A DNA stretch of 7,485 bases from the NCBI GenBank assembly GCA_963640745.1, contig CAVIBB010000102.1, positions 1 through 7,485 on the forward strand. Reading direction: 5' to 3'. Origin of the DNA: Paratractidigestivibacter sp963640745 (lineage in GTDB: Bacteria; Actinomycetota; Coriobacteriia; Coriobacteriales; Atopobiaceae). The position numbers and the translations under genes were made by a program. Positions 6,226 through 7,485 of the stretch are shown here, piece by piece (the first letter of the stretch is position 1; every line of letters starts with the position of its first letter). The notes under the pieces were generated by a model. The model saw only the letters and a program-made list of their open reading frames with translations. It had not been told where the DNA came from and ran no database searches.

Positions 6226-7115
6226 TCCAGGAGATCGGCGAGCACGTTTATCGCAACGAGTACGTTGTCTGCGAGCCTTCGGAGGCCGATTATGTGCTGC
6301 ACTACCGCGACCGCGGGTGCTTGACGCACGTGGTCGCGCACGGCGAGCGCGGGGCGGACGCCTGGGCCGCGGGCAACGAGTTCGAGCTTCCGCGCGTCTC
6401 CGACTTCGGCGAGAAGCACCCGGAGCGGCTCGTGTACGCCTTCGCCATCGACGAGCAGCGCTTCTGGCTCGCGCTCGACGACGAGGTGGCGGCGCCGGCG
6501 GGCTTCGGCTACGAGGCCATCAACTGGCTGCGCTACGCCGAGCCGGCGGAGCTTCTCTTTGCGGCGGTGACGGGCTCGCAGCTCAACCGCTGGTACCGCG
6601 AGAACCGCTTCTGCGCGCGTTGCGGGCACCCCACCGAGCTCGGGCCGCGCAGCCGCGAGGTCGTGTGCCCGGAGTGCGCGAAGATCACCTACCCCAAGAT
6701 CTGCCCCGGCGTCATCTGTGCCGTCGTGGACTGCGAGGGTGACGAGGAGCGCATCGTCCTCACGCGCTACAACGGGCGCACCACCGCGCTGTGGGCGCTC
6801 GTGGCCGGCTTTACCGAGATCGGCGAGCCGCTCGAGGACACTGTGCGCCGCGAGGTCATGGAAGAGGTCGGCCTGCGCGTCAAGAACCTGCGGTTCTACA
6901 AGAGCCAGCCCTGGAGTTTCTCCGACACGCTGCTCGTGGGCTTCTGGTGCGAGGTCGACGGCTCGCGCGACATCCGCGTGGACCGCGAGGAGCTCAAGGA
7001 GGCGCGCTGGTTCACCCGCGACGAGATGACGCTCGAGCGCGTCGACGACCGCGTGAGCATGACCGGCGAGATGATCGAGCAGTTTAGACTTCACGGCCGC
7101 GCCGTTCTGCAATAG
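6222..7115 (+). CDS. nudC: NAD+ diphosphatase (NADH pyrophosphatase), Nudix family
   Basis: NudC hydrolyses NADH (and NAD+) to NMN(H) and AMP, and in other bacteria it also removes NAD caps from RNA. The 297-residue protein has an N-terminal NUDIX-like domain. A zinc ribbon follows with Cys131, Cys134, Cys149 and Cys152, in the CX2C-X14-CX2C spacing of E. coli NudC. The Nudix box is complete, from Gly196 through Glu202 to the REVMEEVGL motif (210-218), with likely metal ligands Glu211, Glu214 and Glu215. The NudC-specific SQPWPFPxS motif appears as SQPWSFSDT at 228-236, so both prolines after Trp are serine and the last Ser is Thr. NudC-type placement of this motif 10 residues after the box supports NADH specificity over other Nudix enzymes. 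Start: ATG overlaps the preceding stop; AGGAG at 6205-6209 is rather far (12 nt), so coupling may matter. Cytoplasmic; no signal peptide. Confidence 0.93.
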   Translation: MIQEIGEHVYRNEYVVCEPSEADYVLHYRDRGCLTHVVAHGERGADAWAAGNEFELPRVSDFGEKHPERLVYAFAIDEQRFWLALDDEVAAPAGFGYEAINWLRYAEPAELLFAAVTGSQLNRWYRENRFCARCGHPTELGPRSREVVCPECAKITYPKICPGVICAVVDCEGDEERIVLTRYNGRTTALWALVAGFTEIGEPLEDTVRREVMEEVGLRVKNLRFYKSQPWSFSDTLLVGFWCEVDGSRDIRVDREELKEARWFTRDEMTLERVDDRVSMTGEMIEQFRLHGRAVLQ

Positions 7116-7136
7116 CAATCGGATTACGCCAAGCAT

Positions 7137-7180
7137 GGGGCGACGCAAAAGGACGGTTCCTTTGCGTCGCCCCTTGTTTG
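7137..7180 (+). terminator. Strong intrinsic terminator after nudC
   Basis: Bases 7137-7146 (GGGGCGACGC) pair with 7164-7173, and 7148-7153 (AAAGGA) pair with 7158-7163, leaving a 4-nt CGGT loop and one bulged A. The 16-bp stem is followed by TTGTTTGATTT. It lies 21 nt beyond the nudC stop and ends the three-gene operon. The minus strand has no T run after the stem. Confidence 0.9.
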
Positions 7181-7200
7181 ATTTGCGCGGTATCCGATGC

Positions 7201-7281
7201 CTACCGGCCGAGGACGAACTTCTCGATGACCTCGGCGACGCCGATGCCGAGAAGCTCGGCGAGGCGTTCTATGCCAGCGCC
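7201..7281 (-). pseudogene. Possible 3' remnant of a minus-strand gene
   Basis: Reading leftward, an open frame of 26 codons from 7281 ends in a TAG at 7203-7201, about 20 nt before the nudC terminator, as expected for a convergent gene. The peptide (GAGIERLAELLGIG, then VAEVIEKFVLGR) reads like an amphipathic C-terminal helix, and its third positions are strongly G/C. The frame is closed by TGA at 7284-7282, there is no start codon, and sequence beyond 7285 becomes A/T-richer and non-coding in style. The opposite strand shares the same codon boundaries and similar G/C bias, so the case is weak. The parent gene is not recognised. Confidence 0.25.
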
Positions 7282-7372
7282 TCATTTTTGACGAGGATGG
7301 ATCTGGATGAAACTGTTTCGACAAGGGTTGTGTTACTTGCAAATTAAGCCATGTGTCCCACCTCTTCTTAAC

Positions 7373-7411
7373 GGCCTCATTTCAAACTGCTTATTGGTTT
7401 GAAACGAGGCC
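7373..7411. repeat. Long imperfect inverted repeat (15-bp arms)
   Basis: GGCCTCATTTCAAAC at 7373-7387 is an inverted copy of GTTTGAAACGAGGCC at 7397-7411 with one mismatch (A7379/C7405) and a 9-nt loop. In minus-strand RNA the mismatch becomes a G-U pair, so the structure is better conserved on that strand. Neither strand has a T run after it, so it is not a standard terminator. It may be a dispersed intergenic repeat, an element end or an mRNA leader structure for the gene suspected at 7466. Confidence 0.6.
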
Positions 7412-7465
7412 TCGCTAGATTCAGGAGAAAATCAATGGGTTGATGTAAGTGGGAGGTTGCCAGAT

Positions 7466-7485
7466 ATGGAGACCAGAACCGCTGC
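7466..7485 (+). CDS. Possible start of a gene running off the right edge
   Basis: A GGGAGG ribosome site at 7451-7456 lies 9 nt before an ATG at 7466, which opens METRTA before the window ends. Only six codons are visible, so the product cannot be named. Earlier ATGs nearby (7435, 7443) meet stop codons within two codons. The upstream hairpin would be in its leader. The minus strand is also open across part of this area, so the call is tentative. Confidence 0.3.

Noticed and set aside
5847..7148. A 433-codon minus-strand frame opposite nudC and the small membrane protein
   Set aside because: Its composition is Arg/Ala/Val/Leu-biased, as is typical of antisense frames. The plus strand has a full zinc ribbon and Nudix box, and the frame starts inside the terminator.
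7135..7347. A 70-codon plus-strand frame after nudC
   Set aside because: Its ATG and first codons lie within the terminator stem, no ribosome site precedes it, and the product looks like no family. It may read through an intergenic repeat.
1..7485. CRISPR array, tRNA or rRNA genes
   Set aside because: No regularly spaced direct repeats, cloverleaf-like sequence or rRNA-like conserved stretch was seen on either strand.

Overview
The window looks like chromosome from a high-GC actinomycete of the class Coriobacteriia, most like Collinsella. This is inferred from strong G/C preference at third codon positions, the presence of a GGGtGRT gene next to its Fe-S scaffold partner, and a leaderless GTG start. 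No rRNA or tRNA gene is present to confirm it.

Layout. (1) Positions 79-2903, + strand: a two-gene ABC transporter. It has a large permease with a long external domain and a short ATPase whose motifs and spacing fit the lactococcin 972-type bacteriocin export/immunity group. No bacteriocin precursor is visible; if present it would lie left of the window. (2) Positions 2925-4904, - strand: an NifU/IscU-like Fe-S scaffold protein followed 18 nt later by a GGGtGRT protein. The operon ends in a hairpin with a T run and is preceded by a leader rich in inverted repeats. The pair is conserved but functionally unexplained, and it is the best candidate here for an undescribed system. (3) Positions 4914-7180, + strand: a tightly overlapping operon of an EamA/DMT transporter, a small three-helix membrane protein and the Nudix enzyme NudC (NADH pyrophosphatase). 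It runs from a good promoter with a perfect TATAAT box to a strong intrinsic terminator. The transporter appears to be translated from a leaderless GTG. (4) Positions 7181-7485: no complete gene. There is a possible 3' remnant of a minus-strand gene, a long imperfect hairpin, and a candidate ribosome site and start codon for a gene leaving the right edge.

Operons 2 and 3 diverge from a roughly 200 bp region (4747-4948). It contains promoters for both directions, a wide 8-bp dyad that could be an operator, and three hairpins in the leader of the Fe-S operon. Nothing links the bacteriocin-type transporter functionally to the other two operons; it looks like an accessory module next to housekeeping genes.
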